64,000 nucleotides of DNA from Vibrio caribbeanicus ATCC BAA-2122. Lineage in GTDB: Bacteria; Pseudomonadota; Gammaproteobacteria; Enterobacterales; Vibrionaceae. The DNA is taken from positions 62,001 through 126,000 of the forward strand of contig NZ_AEIU01000075.1 of assembly GCF_000165125.1 (NCBI RefSeq). Reading direction: 5' to 3'. Made by a program: the position numbers and the translations under genes. Position 1 is the stretch's first letter. Each line of letters begins with the position of its first letter. This document shows positions 38,622 to 48,055 of this stretch, in pieces. The notes under the pieces were generated by a model that saw nothing but the letters and a program-made list of their open reading frames with translations, did no database searches and was not told the DNA's origin.

Positions 38622-39149
38622 TTACTTCTTCAATAGTTTTATTCTAATTTTTCTTTGTTGCCAGCTTCTTACTACTGAGTAGCGCCAAAAGGTGCGTATA
38701 CCGAAATAACCCAGAGCAGCGGAAACAACACCACATATAAGACACCCTAGCAATAGAGATGGCCCAATCGTAGTCATTTGATCAAGTAAAAAGTCCCACG
38801 ATAGCTCAAAGTGGAAGTTTTGTGGCGGAACTTGAAGCACCCATGCTCCAAGTTTATATGCGAAATAAAATAGGACTGGCATCGTAACAGGGTTACTCAC
38901 CCAAACCAGTGCGACAGAAAGTGGAAGGTTTACACCACAGGCAATGGCTAAACCTGCGGACATAATCATTTGGCTAGGTAAAGGAACAAAAGCCATGAAC
39001 AAGCCTACTGCGAAAGCCCCAGAGGCAGAGCGACGATTCAGACACCACAAGTTTGGGTTGTACAAGACATTACCAAAAACCTTAAGTGCCTTTTGACGTT
39101 TGATCACCTCATGGTCTGGCATAAAACGTTTGATTATTTTTTTCGGCAT
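38622..39149 (-). CDS. DUF2062 membrane protein
   Basis: A 175-residue DUF2062 family protein. It starts MPKKIIKRFMPDHEVIKRQK, which is typical of the family and favours the ATG at 39149 over one 30 codons upstream. The core has SASGAFAVGLFMAFVPLPSQM and WVSNPVTMPVLFYFAYKLG with two or three hydrophobic segments. Function unknown. Its start codon lies only 8 bases from the divergent comEC start, so its promoter must lie within the comEC coding sequence. Confidence 0.85.
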   Translation of the reverse strand: MPKKIIKRFMPDHEVIKRQKALKVFGNVLYNPNLWCLNRRSASGAFAVGLFMAFVPLPSQMIMSAGLAIACGVNLPLSVALVWVSNPVTMPVLFYFAYKLGAWVLQVPPQNFHFELSWDFLLDQMTTIGPSLLLGCLICGVVSAALGYFGIRTFWRYSVVRSWQQRKIRIKLLKK

Positions 39150-39157
39150 ATAAAAAT

Positions 39158-41398
39158 ATGACTCTCTACTTACATTATTGGACGCTGGTTTCTTTTGTTG
39201 CAGTTGTAATGAGCAGTCCACATTGGCCTGAATTACCAAACTTGTCTTTCCTGATGATCGGCATCACGATACTTTGTCTGTCGTTCAAGTATAGAAAAGG
39301 ACGATTTTCTGTGGGGCTTATTTTTGCCTTTATCGTAGTCCTCTCTCATGGACACATTCTGCAGCACAAAACAAAAATTCTTTTTCAGTCAGGTCAAAGG
39401 ATTTCTGCCATCGTTGAAGCTGATAGTCTTTTTAAACCAATACAGTACGGCTTTCAAGGAATAGTTATCGTTAAAAAGATTAATGATCAGGATTTACCAA
39501 ATATTTTTCGGCCCAAAATATGGCTTACAAGTCCTGTCCCACTTCAGTATGGGGAGGTTTTAGATGCAGAGTTACGCCTGAAAAATATTCGAGGCATGAT
39601 GAATGTTGTTGGACCAGATAAAGAAAAGTTTGCTTTATCGAAGGGCATTGTTGGTTATGGAAATGTTGTTGCCACGAAAAGCCTAGCCATAGAAAGTCGC
39701 TTCTCGTTTCATAGCTATTTAATTAATAATCTGAATGAAAAAATTCGCCAGCTGAATAACATAGGTATGATAGAAGCCCTTCTGTTTGGCATAAAAAATA
39801 ATATTGATGATGAACTGCGTGACAGATTGCAACAGAGTGGTTTAAGCCATTTGTTAACTATATCAGGTCTACATATCGGGATTATTTATTCTCTAGGTTG
39901 GGGAGCGGGGCTGGTCTTTTTACGATTAAACTCACGTTTTATATACTTTCCTGCTGTTTTAGGTGTCTCTGCTGCTTTTTTTTATGCTTGGCTCGCTGGA
40001 TTTTCCGTGCCTACGTTACGAGCCTTTGTAATGTGTGTGCTCTATTGTTTAATGCAATATCTGATAGGTCGTATGTCCGGGCCTTACAAGTTTTTGCTAA
40101 CACTCTCAATAATAATGGCAATTTATCCTTTCTCAGTGGTCTCGCCAAGCCTTTGGATGTCGGTTGGGGCGATAGCGGTAATTTTTTTATATCAAAGTAT
40201 GACCGAAAAAAAATCACATTGGCTTAAGAGTGCTTTTTGCATGCAAATGTTTATATTTGTTTTTATGGCACCGATCGTTGTGCTCTTTTTTCATGGGATC
40301 AGTACCTTTTCCCTCTTTCTTAACATACTGTTTGTTCCTTGGTTTAGTTTTGTTGTCATTCCATTAAATTTTTTGGCCTTTTTAACTCTGAGTTTCGGGA
40401 AAGTGAATCAAATATTGTGGAGTTCAGTTGACGCTAGTTTAGACCTAGTGATTTACGTGCTTAACCATCTACCACAGGGCTGGTGGGATATAGATTCAGA
40501 GCTTATCCCGTATTTTTTCTTCCTGCCACTAGTCGTTATGTGTAGTTTGATCTTTTCAAAGAAAACTCTTGGGCTGTTGGGGATTACCATTATTTTCTCT
40601 CTCAGAAATTGGCATACCCCTCCGTCATGGCAACTAAACGTGTTGGATGTAGGGCATGGCCTAGCGATCGTTATCATACAAGGAAATCGAGCTCTCGTTT
40701 ACGATACAGGCAGCGCGACAAAGCAATCTAGCAAAGTCGACCGAGTGGTGACCCCCTTATTACGTTACCACGGTATTGAGTATTTAGATTACCTCGTAAT
40801 CAGTCATTTCGATAACGATCACGCAGGAGGGGCTAATATACTTCGTGATGAATGGTCTCCGAGGGAGTTAGTCTCCAGCCAAAGTACTGATGCTTCAATA
40901 CCATGTATAAAGGGGGAGAGTTGGAAATGGGGCGCATTAAACGTAGAAGTAATTTGGCCGGAAAAAACAGTTAGTAGGGCTTACAATCCACATTCCTGTG
41001 TTTTAAAAGTTTCTGATAATAAGAGTGAATTCAGTGTATTACTAACTGGCGATATTGTCGCAATGGTGGAATGGTTATTGATAAGAGAGCCTTGGTCGAT
41101 AAATGCTGAGCTACTCGTCGTTCCTCACCATGGAAGTAAAACCTCATCGATCCCTAAATTTATAGAAACTGTCAATCCATCAATCGCAGTTACGTCGAGT
41201 ACGATTGGAGGAAGGTGGAACCTGCCTGATCCAGCAGTGAAAAAGCGCTACACTGACAGAGGTGTTGAGTGGATAGATACTGGAAGCTCCGGCCAAGTAG
41301 TGGTTGATGTTTATACTGACGATTACAAACTAAATACGCGTAGAGCCTCTAAGGGCAATAGTTGGTATAGGCATATGCTGCGTAAGCAGGTAGAATAG
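39158..41398 (+). CDS. comEC: DNA uptake channel protein ComEC/Rec2
   Basis: A 746-residue inner-membrane protein needed to bring single-stranded DNA into the cytoplasm during natural transformation. The N-terminus has short membrane helices and an OB-like periplasmic domain. The Competence domain contains GLSHLLTISGLHIGIIYSLGW with the diagnostic SGLH block, followed by multiple helices. The C-terminal metallo-beta-lactamase-like domain shows VISHFDNDHAGGA and later PHHGSKTS. Orthologue of V. cholerae ComEC/VC1879 and E. coli YcaI by position between lolCDE and msbA. The ATG at 39158 lacks a clear ribosome site and nearly abuts a divergent gene. Confidence 0.93.
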   Translation: MTLYLHYWTLVSFVAVVMSSPHWPELPNLSFLMIGITILCLSFKYRKGRFSVGLIFAFIVVLSHGHILQHKTKILFQSGQRISAIVEADSLFKPIQYGFQGIVIVKKINDQDLPNIFRPKIWLTSPVPLQYGEVLDAELRLKNIRGMMNVVGPDKEKFALSKGIVGYGNVVATKSLAIESRFSFHSYLINNLNEKIRQLNNIGMIEALLFGIKNNIDDELRDRLQQSGLSHLLTISGLHIGIIYSLGWGAGLVFLRLNSRFIYFPAVLGVSAAFFYAWLAGFSVPTLRAFVMCVLYCLMQYLIGRMSGPYKFLLTLSIIMAIYPFSVVSPSLWMSVGAIAVIFLYQSMTEKKSHWLKSAFCMQMFIFVFMAPIVVLFFHGISTFSLFLNILFVPWFSFVVIPLNFLAFLTLSFGKVNQILWSSVDASLDLVIYVLNHLPQGWWDIDSELIPYFFFLPLVVMCSLIFSKKTLGLLGITIIFSLRNWHTPPSWQLNVLDVGHGLAIVIIQGNRALVYDTGSATKQSSKVDRVVTPLLRYHGIEYLDYLVISHFDNDHAGGANILRDEWSPRELVSSQSTDASIPCIKGESWKWGALNVEVIWPEKTVSRAYNPHSCVLKVSDNKSEFSVLLTGDIVAMVEWLLIREPWSINAELLVVPHHGSKTSSIPKFIETVNPSIAVTSSTIGGRWNLPDPAVKKRYTDRGVEWIDTGSSGQVVVDVYTDDYKLNTRRASKGNSWYRHMLRKQVE

Positions 41399-41428
41399 CC
41401 GCTAAACTTTCGCAATGTATACATATCT

Positions 41429-43177
41429 ATGTCTCTAAACCAAGACGAAACAACCTGGCAAACTTTCAAACGACTCTGGACTTATATCCGTTTGTACAAA
41501 GCCGGTTTAGCGGTTGCAGTAGTAGCTTTGATCGCTAGTGCTGTGTCTGATACTTATATGCTTTCCTTATTAAAGCCTTTATTGGATGAGGGCTTTGGTA
41601 ATGCTGAATCTGACTTTTTGAGTACTCTTCCTCTTATCATATTTGCCATGATGCTAATCAGAGGTGTCAGTAATTTTGTTTCGTCCTACTGTTTGAGTTG
41701 GGTTTCTGGAAATGTGGTGATGAAAATGCGTCGAGCAATATTTAATCACTTCATGCAAATGCCAGTTTCTTACTTTGATAAAGAATCGGCAGGAAGTCTT
41801 CTTTCCCGCATTACTTACGATTCCGAACAAGTTGCCGGAGCAACGAGTAGAGCACTTGTTAGTATTGTTCGCGAGGGCGCAAGTATCGTTGGCTTGCTAG
41901 TGCTTATGTTCTGGAATAGTTGGCAATTGTCTCTGGTATTACTCATTATTGCACCTATCGTGGCGTGGGGGATCTCATTTGTCTCGAAACGTTTTAGAAA
42001 AATTTCTAAAAATATGCAGGACGCGATGGGCAATGTAACCTCATCAGCTGAGCAGATGCTAAAAGGGCATAAAGTTGTGTTGAGTTACGGAGGGCAAAGT
42101 GTTGAAAGTCAGCGTTTTGACCAAGTTAGTAACAAGATGCGTCAACAATCGATGAAACTTACTGCTGCACAAGCGATTGCAAACCCAGTTATTCAGCTCA
42201 TCGCCTCTATTGCGCTGATTGCTGTGCTTTTTTTAGCAAGCAATGACTCGATTAGAACTCAACTTACTCCGGGAACGTTCACGGTTATCTTTAGTTCAAT
42301 GTTTGCTTTAATGAGGCCGATAAAAGCGCTAACAGATGTGACCTCTGAATTTCAACGTGGAATGGCGGCAAGTCAAACGCTTTTTCAGCTTATGGACTTG
42401 GAGCCAGAGAAAGATAATGGGAAATATGTCGCGAATAACATTGGCGGTAATATCGAAGTAAAGAACGTTACATTTAGTTATGATGGCAAGGAAAAGCCAG
42501 CATTAAATAATGTTAGTTTTTCTATCGCTAAAGGCGAAACCATTGCCTTGGTTGGACGTTCTGGGTCTGGAAAAAGTACTATCGCCAGCCTATTAACCCG
42601 TTTTTATGACGTTCAGGCTGGGAGTATTTGTTTGGATGATCACGATATAAGAGATTACCAACTGAATAACCTTCGCTCTCACTTTGCGCTCGTTTCTCAA
42701 AATGTACACTTATTCAACGACACAATTGCAAACAATATTGCTTATGCAGCAACTGAAAAATATAGTCGCGATGAGATTGAAAGGGCGGCACGACTAGCTT
42801 TTGCCATGGACTTTATTGAGAAAATGCCGCAAGGTCTCGATACCATAATAGGTGAAAATGGAGCAAGCTTGTCTGGAGGACAGCGTCAGCGTATCGCTAT
42901 AGCAAGAGCATTATTAAGAGATGCGCCTATTTTGATTCTCGATGAGGCAACGTCTGCTTTGGATACAGAATCAGAGAAGGCCATTCAGTCAGCACTGGAT
43001 GAACTTCAGAAAAACAAGACAGTTCTTGTTATTGCACATCGCCTTTCAACCATCGAGAATGCAGATCAAATCTTAGTTGTTGATGAAGGTGAGATAGTAG
43101 AGAGAGGAGCTCATCATAACCTCATTAGCCAAGATGGTGCTTATTCTCAGCTTCATCGCGTTCAGTTTGGTGAATAG
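41429..43177 (+). CDS. msbA: Lipid A export ABC flippase MsbA
   Basis: A 582-residue half-transporter, the same length as E. coli MsbA, that flips core-lipid A across the inner membrane. Residues 1-330 form six membrane helices; 340-582 form the ATPase with Walker [10 protein letters not shown], signature LSGGQRQR, Walker [13 protein letters not shown] and switch IAHR. It begins a run msbA-lpxK-ycaR-kdsB with tiny gaps or overlaps, the same order as E. coli. Confidence 0.98.
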   Translation: MSLNQDETTWQTFKRLWTYIRLYKAGLAVAVVALIASAVSDTYMLSLLKPLLDEGFGNAESDFLSTLPLIIFAMMLIRGVSNFVSSYCLSWVSGNVVMKMRRAIFNHFMQMPVSYFDKESAGSLLSRITYDSEQVAGATSRALVSIVREGASIVGLLVLMFWNSWQLSLVLLIIAPIVAWGISFVSKRFRKISKNMQDAMGNVTSSAEQMLKGHKVVLSYGGQSVESQRFDQVSNKMRQQSMKLTAAQAIANPVIQLIASIALIAVLFLASNDSIRTQLTPGTFTVIFSSMFALMRPIKALTDVTSEFQRGMAASQTLFQLMDLEPEKDNGKYVANNIGGNIEVKNVTFSYDGKEKPALNNVSFSIAKGETIALVGRSGSGKSTIASLLTRFYDVQAGSICLDDHDIRDYQLNNLRSHFALVSQNVHLFNDTIANNIAYAATEKYSRDEIERAARLAFAMDFIEKMPQGLDTIIGENGASLSGGQRQRIAIARALLRDAPILILDEATSALDTESEKAIQSALDELQKNKTVLVIAHRLSTIENADQILVVDEGEIVERGAHHNLISQDGAYSQLHRVQFGE

Positions 43178-43179
43178 TT

Positions 43180-44190
43180 TTGATAGAGAAAATATGGTTT
43201 AAAAATCATTGGGCTAAATATATTTTTTGGCCTCTGCTATGGCCGCTTAGTTTGGTTTTTGGCGTGGTAGTTAGACTTCGTAGATCTCGATATAAATCTG
43301 GTATTAAACCCAGTTATAGAGCTCCGATCCCCGTCATCGTTGTTGGGAATATAACCGCTGGAGGCAACGGTAAAACGCCGGTAGTAGTTTGGTTGGTCGA
43401 ACAGCTTAAGCAAATGGGGCTATCTCCAGGTGTGGTCTCTCGTGGATATGGAGGGCGAGCTCCTGCCTATCCATTGATCGTTCAATCAGATACGCCGACA
43501 ATGCACAGTGGTGATGAACCTAAATTAATTTTTGATCGTACTTCAGCACACGTTGCAGTCTCTCCAATCAGAGCAGAAGCTGTGCAAGCACTGCTGCCAC
43601 TTGGTGTTGATATCATTGTAACTGACGACGGATTGCAACATTATGCCTTGGAGCGAGACTTAGAGATCATAGTTGTTGATGGTTCAAGAAAATTTGGCAA
43701 CGAAAGTTTAATACCGCTAGGCCCATTACGTGAGTCATTGGAGCGTCTAGAAGAGGTAGATGTTATTATTAACAATGGCGGTAAAGGGGTGAACGGAGAA
43801 CAATTAATGTCGCTCGAACCACAAAATGCCGTTAATTTAAAGACAAAGGAACAGAGAGAGATTTCTTCGTTTCGTCGTGGTGTAGTCGCTATGGCCGGAA
43901 TTGGGCATCCACAAAGATTTTTCAATATGTTAGAGAATTTGGGGATAGAGACCACCTATGAAAAAGGTTTTGCAGACCATAAGTCATTTGAGCGCTCTGA
44001 ACTCGAGCAACTTGCCGAAAAAGGTGAGTATTTGTTGATGACGGAAAAAGATGCAGTCAAATGCATTCAGTATGCGAATGACAAATGGTGGTATTTGCCG
44101 GTATCTGCGCAGTTTTCGCAACAAGATGCGTCGTTTATTCTAGATAAAATTAAAGAGGTTGTGGCAAAGTATGGATCATCGTCTGCTTGA
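43180..44190 (+). CDS. lpxK: Tetraacyldisaccharide 4'-kinase LpxK
   Basis: A 336-residue inner-membrane-associated kinase phosphorylating the 4' position of the lipid A precursor. The N-terminal membrane helix is about 15-31. The P-loop [11 protein letters not shown] spans 56-66. [21 protein letters not shown] contains the catalytic Asp of the family. It begins at a TTG two bases after msbA, and its last 20 bases overlap ycaR. Confidence 0.97.
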   Translation: MIEKIWFKNHWAKYIFWPLLWPLSLVFGVVVRLRRSRYKSGIKPSYRAPIPVIVVGNITAGGNGKTPVVVWLVEQLKQMGLSPGVVSRGYGGRAPAYPLIVQSDTPTMHSGDEPKLIFDRTSAHVAVSPIRAEAVQALLPLGVDIIVTDDGLQHYALERDLEIIVVDGSRKFGNESLIPLGPLRESLERLEEVDVIINNGGKGVNGEQLMSLEPQNAVNLKTKEQREISSFRRGVVAMAGIGHPQRFFNMLENLGIETTYEKGFADHKSFERSELEQLAEKGEYLLMTEKDAVKCIQYANDKWWYLPVSAQFSQQDASFILDKIKEVVAKYGSSSA

Positions 44191-44350
44191 AATCGTTGCA
44201 TGTCCCATCTGTAAGGGCAAATTAACGTTTGATAAAGATAAACAAGAACTGATTTGTAAATTTGATCGTCTTTCATATCCAATTAAACAAGGGATTCCTG
44301 TTCTACTTGAGTCTGAAGCTCGTAGAATCAGTTTAGAGGAAGATAACTAA
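44171..44350 (+). CDS. ycaR: Trm112-like protein YcaR
   Basis: A 59-residue UPF0434/Trm112 family protein. It begins [18 protein letters not shown] with a CPxC pair (Cys11, Cys14) and ends [17 protein letters not shown], which is characteristic. The start at 44171 lies within lpxK (20-base overlap) and the stop shares a base with the kdsB start (TAATG), indicating translational coupling. Function of the bacterial protein is unclear; it travels with kdsB. Confidence 0.92.
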   Translation: MDHRLLEIVACPICKGKLTFDKDKQELICKFDRLSYPIKQGIPVLLESEARRISLEEDN

Positions 44351-45093
44351 TGGCTTTTACCGTCGTGATTCCAGCACGTTATCAATCAGCACGTTTACCT
44401 GGTAAACCACTTGCAGATATCGGTGGCAAGACAATGGTTCAGAGAGTCTATGAGCAAGCACTCTTGTCCGGTGCCGAAAGTGTTATCATCGCTACTGATG
44501 ATGTTAGGGTTGAAAATGCGGTAAAAAAGTTTGGTGGCCAGTTATGTATGACATCAAGTAAGCATGAATCAGGGACGGAGCGGCTAGCTGAAGTTGTTGA
44601 AAATATGGCAATACCTGATGATCACATTGTGGTCAACGTACAAGGTGATGAGCCTCTTATTCCTCCTTCTAATATTGCGCAAGTGGCAGAAAACTTAGCA
44701 AAGAGCTCAGCTCCGATGTCCACTCTCGCTGTAGAGATTGAGAATAACGACGAAGTGTTTAACCCTAATGTTGTGAAAGTAGTTAGAGATGAGGCGTGCC
44801 ACGCGTTATATTTCAGTCGAGCAAGTATCCCTTGGGACAGAGAAAACTTCCCCGAAATCTTATCGTCTTCGAACCCTCTGCTAAGACATATAGGAATCTA
44901 TGCCTACAGAGCAGGCTTTATAAATAAATATATCTCGTGGCAGACTTCACCACTTGAGCAAATTGAGTGTCTTGAACAGCTTCGTGTTCTGTATTACGGC
45001 GAGAAAATTCACGTTGATATTGCGAGAGAATGTCCCCCTGCTGGTGTCGATACTCCCGAAGACTTGGAAATTGTAAGAAGACTGGTTGGATAA
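44350..45093 (+). CDS. kdsB: CMP-Kdo synthetase (3-deoxy-manno-octulosonate cytidylyltransferase)
   Basis: A 247-residue cytoplasmic enzyme that activates Kdo with CTP for LPS inner core synthesis. It shows [23 protein letters not shown] at the nucleotide-binding start, [12 protein letters not shown], and the closing [16 protein letters not shown]. Length matches E. coli (248). Last gene of the lipid A/Kdo run. Its stop codon overlaps the terminator serving the opposite-strand spoVR gene. Confidence 0.98.
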   Translation: MAFTVVIPARYQSARLPGKPLADIGGKTMVQRVYEQALLSGAESVIIATDDVRVENAVKKFGGQLCMTSSKHESGTERLAEVVENMAIPDDHIVVNVQGDEPLIPPSNIAQVAENLAKSSAPMSTLAVEIENNDEVFNPNVVKVVRDEACHALYFSRASIPWDRENFPEILSSSNPLLRHIGIYAYRAGFINKYISWQTSPLEQIECLEQLRVLYYGEKIHVDIARECPPAGVDTPEDLEIVRRLVG

Positions 45094-45114
45094 AAAGGCC
45101 CCGCAAGGGGCCTT
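45092..45114 (-). terminator. Terminator of the prkA-yeaH-spoVR group
   Basis: AAGGCCCC (45095-45102) and GGGGCCTT (45107-45114) form a GC-rich stem with loop GCAA. On the minus strand it runs into five uridines. It also lies directly behind kdsB, but without a plus-strand T-tract. Confidence 0.85.
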
Positions 45115-45133
45115 GAATAACTAGTAAAAACGA

Positions 45134-46672
45134 TTAAATCTTGCCATCGTAATCGTTTCTCTGAGGACACGTTCCTAAAATTTCTCGTCTGCCGCTCTCT
45201 TTAACTTCTTCAAGAACAATATCGAAACCCCAAAGCCGATATAAATGCTTAAGAACCTCTTCATAGCCTTCATCAAGGGGAATTCGATCATGAGGTATGT
45301 ACTGAAGCGTTAGTGATCGATCGCCTCGTACATCCACATTAAAAACTTGCAAATTGGGTTCAAGGTTACTCAAATTGTATTGAGCTGCAAGCTTTTCCCT
45401 TATGGCGTGGTAACCACTATCATCATGAATAGCACTTACTTCGATATAGTTCTTTCTGTCGTCATCAACGATAGAGAAAAGTTTGAAATCCCGCATTACT
45501 TTAGGTGAAAGATACTGACTGATGAAACTTTCGTCTTTAAAATTCTTCATAGCAAAATGGACGGCGCCGAGCCAATCAGTTCCAGCTAAATTGGGAAACC
45601 ATTCTTTATCTTCATCAGTGGGTTCTTCACAGATTCTACGAATATCCCGAAACATTGCAAATCCTAAAGCGTATGGATTAATGCCACTAAAATAAGGGCT
45701 ATTGTAGGATGGCTGGGCTACGACACCGGTATGGCTGTGTAGGAATTCCAGGATAAATCTATCTGTTACTAATCCTTCGTCGTACATATGATTCAGAATT
45801 GTGTAATGCCAAAACGTTGCCCAACCCTCGTTCATCACTTGTGTTTGTTTCTGAGGATAAAAATATTGGCTAATTTTTCGAACAATTCGAACAATTTCTC
45901 GCTGCCAAGAATCAAGCAATGGTGCATGTTTTTCGATAAAATAAAGAATATTTTCTTGAGGCTCGGAAGGGAAGCGCAGGCTGTTGCTTTCTGGCTCCGC
46001 TTTTGACTTAGGGACTGTTCTCCATAAGTCATTCACTTGAGACTGCAGATATGCTTCGCGTTCCTCTTGCCTTGATTTCTCTTCAGCAATTGAAATTTTT
46101 TCTGGTCGCTTGTAACGATCTACGCCAAAGTTCATTAGTGCATGGCAAGAGTCTAATAAATCTTCAACCTCTTGGACACCATGTTTCTGCTCACATTCGG
46201 CAATATAATTTTTGGCAAATAGAAGGTAATCGATGATAGAGCTTGCATCTGTCCATGTCTGGAAGAGATAGTTACCCTTGAAGAAGGAATTATGTCCATA
46301 ACAAGCATGCGCCATTACCAAAGCCTGCATTGTTACTGTGTTTTCTTCCATAAGGTAGGCGATACATGGATCAGAATTAATGACTATCTCATAGGCGAGG
46401 CCCATTTGACCATGTTTATAGCCCTGTTCTGTTTGGATAAACTTCTTACCAAATGACCAATGATTGTAGTTGATGGGCATGCCTATGCTCGAGTAGGCAT
46501 CCATCATTTGCTCCGAGGTAATTACCTCAATTTGATTGGGGTAGGCGTCTAGCTTGTAATAATCAGCAACTCTCTTTATTTCGGAGTGATAGCGTTCGAG
46601 CAGTTCAAAAGTCCAATCTGGACCATCAGAAAGTACCTTGTTTTTAGTCCGTTTTTTTGTCTTTGCAGTCAT
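45134..46672 (-). CDS. SpoVR-family protein (YcgB-like)
   Basis: A 512-residue SpoVR/YcgB family protein, the usual size. Family blocks include FAKNYIAECEQKHG, MNEGWATFWHYTILNHMYDEG and SPYFSGINPYALGFAMFRDI. In E. coli ycgB is RpoS-dependent and linked to the YeaG kinase; the biochemical function is unresolved. Strong ribosome site GGGAGGC. It lies 9 bases after yeaH and is certainly co-transcribed. Confidence 0.95.
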   Translation of the reverse strand: MTAKTKKRTKNKVLSDGPDWTFELLERYHSEIKRVADYYKLDAYPNQIEVITSEQMMDAYSSIGMPINYNHWSFGKKFIQTEQGYKHGQMGLAYEIVINSDPCIAYLMEENTVTMQALVMAHACYGHNSFFKGNYLFQTWTDASSIIDYLLFAKNYIAECEQKHGVQEVEDLLDSCHALMNFGVDRYKRPEKISIAEEKSRQEEREAYLQSQVNDLWRTVPKSKAEPESNSLRFPSEPQENILYFIEKHAPLLDSWQREIVRIVRKISQYFYPQKQTQVMNEGWATFWHYTILNHMYDEGLVTDRFILEFLHSHTGVVAQPSYNSPYFSGINPYALGFAMFRDIRRICEEPTDEDKEWFPNLAGTDWLGAVHFAMKNFKDESFISQYLSPKVMRDFKLFSIVDDDRKNYIEVSAIHDDSGYHAIREKLAAQYNLSNLEPNLQVFNVDVRGDRSLTLQYIPHDRIPLDEGYEEVLKHLYRLWGFDIVLEEVKESGRREILGTCPQRNDYDGKI

Positions 46673-46681
46673 ATTGCCTCC

Positions 46682-47950
46682 CTACGCTGTCTCTTTCCTG
46701 AATAACTCTCTGAACACAGGAAATATATCCTCGACACTACGTATATTTTTCATGGCGAAATTATCAAAGCTTTCTTCTAGCTTCTCATACTCATGCCACA
46801 GGGTCTGATGTGAGCGGCGGGTAATTTCAATGTATGAGTAATACTGACAATTTGGTAGTAGATTTTTGGATAATAGCTCTTTACATCTTGGGGAATCATC
46901 GGCCCAATTGTCACCATCCGATGCTTGAGCTGCATAAATGTTCCATTCCCCAACAGGGTAGCGCTTTGATACGACATCATTCATAAGCTTGAGAGCACTG
47001 GAAACAATAGTGCCGCCAGTTTCCTGAGAGTAAAAGAACTCGTGTTCGTCGACTTCTTTTGCTTGAGTGTGGTGTCGTATAAAAACTACCTCAACATTTT
47101 CATAAGTTCGCGTTAGGAACAAATACAAAAGCACATAGAATCGCTTAGCAATATCCTTTGTTGCCTGATCCATAGAGCCAGAAACGTCCATTAAGCAAAA
47201 CATGACTGCTTGAGAAGAGGGGATGGGCCTGCGCTCATAGTTTTTAAATCTTAGGTCAAAGGTATCTATGAACGGAACGGTCTCGATTTTTTTTCTTAGT
47301 GTAGCAATTTCATCCTTAAGGCGTTTCTCTTCCAAGATTTGCGCGGGCTCAGACAATTTGACTGAATCCAGCTCACTTTCTAACTCTTTAACTTTTCTCT
47401 TTTTTGTTGCCGTCATAGCAGTACGTCTTGCCAATGACTGTTGGAGCGATTTAACGATTGCGATATTGGCGGGAACGCCGGCTGTTTGATAACCAGCCCT
47501 GTGTGTCTTCCATTCAGTAATTTTATTTATTTGGTTCTTTTCTAAATTGGGTAATTCAAGGTCCTCGAATAGGATATCGAGATATTCATCTTTAGATATT
47601 TGAAAAACAAAATCGTCTTGTCCCTCTCCATCAGCGCTCGCGTCGCCTTGACCTGAACCTCCGCCTTGACCGCCTTTGGGCCGATCAATTTTGTCACCAG
47701 TAATGAACTGATCATTCCCAGGGTGAACTCTCTCTTTTAACCCCCCTTTTCCCTGATGAAAAACGGGTTCCTTGATGTCTTTGTGTGGTATAGATACATC
47801 TTCACCGGTTTCGGTGTTCGTGATTGACCTGCGATTGACCGCATCGGCGACAGAGTCCTTAATTTGTTCTTTGTGCCGTTTTAAAAAGCGCTGTCTATTC
47901 ACTGCGCTCTTGTTTTTTCCATTCAGTCGTCTATCGATAAATTGCGACAT
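46682..47950 (-). CDS. yeaH: YeaH/DUF444 von Willebrand-type protein
   Basis: A 422-residue DUF444 protein. Residues about 60-115 are Gly/Asp-rich and flexible. A coiled-coil-like stretch covers about 183-223. A VWA-like fold follows, with metal-site motif DVSGS at 255-259 and later [13 protein letters not shown] and [11 protein letters not shown]. It pairs functionally with the YeaG kinase in the enteric stress and nitrogen starvation response. A perfect hairpin separates it from the upstream prkA gene. Confidence 0.95.
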   Translation of the reverse strand: MSQFIDRRLNGKNKSAVNRQRFLKRHKEQIKDSVADAVNRRSITNTETGEDVSIPHKDIKEPVFHQGKGGLKERVHPGNDQFITGDKIDRPKGGQGGGSGQGDASADGEGQDDFVFQISKDEYLDILFEDLELPNLEKNQINKITEWKTHRAGYQTAGVPANIAIVKSLQQSLARRTAMTATKKRKVKELESELDSVKLSEPAQILEEKRLKDEIATLRKKIETVPFIDTFDLRFKNYERRPIPSSQAVMFCLMDVSGSMDQATKDIAKRFYVLLYLFLTRTYENVEVVFIRHHTQAKEVDEHEFFYSQETGGTIVSSALKLMNDVVSKRYPVGEWNIYAAQASDGDNWADDSPRCKELLSKNLLPNCQYYSYIEITRRSHQTLWHEYEKLEESFDNFAMKNIRSVEDIFPVFRELFRKETA

Positions 47951-47984
47951 AGGCCACCTCTCACACTCGTGATTGTCCCTAGAT

Positions 47985-48009
47985 GAGCGAGGTAAAATTT
48001 ACCTCGCTC
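47985..48009. repeat. Perfect 25-base palindrome between prkA and yeaH
   Basis: GAGCGAGGTAAA (47985-47996) and TTTACCTCGCTC (47998-48009) are exact reverse complements around a single A. In the minus-strand mRNA it forms a stable hairpin with no following U-tract, so it is probably an mRNA processing or stability element rather than a terminator. Confidence 0.7.
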
Positions 48010-48055
48010 TGCCGCCAAACTAATTTGACGGTTTATTCTGACGTTTAATTCACTG

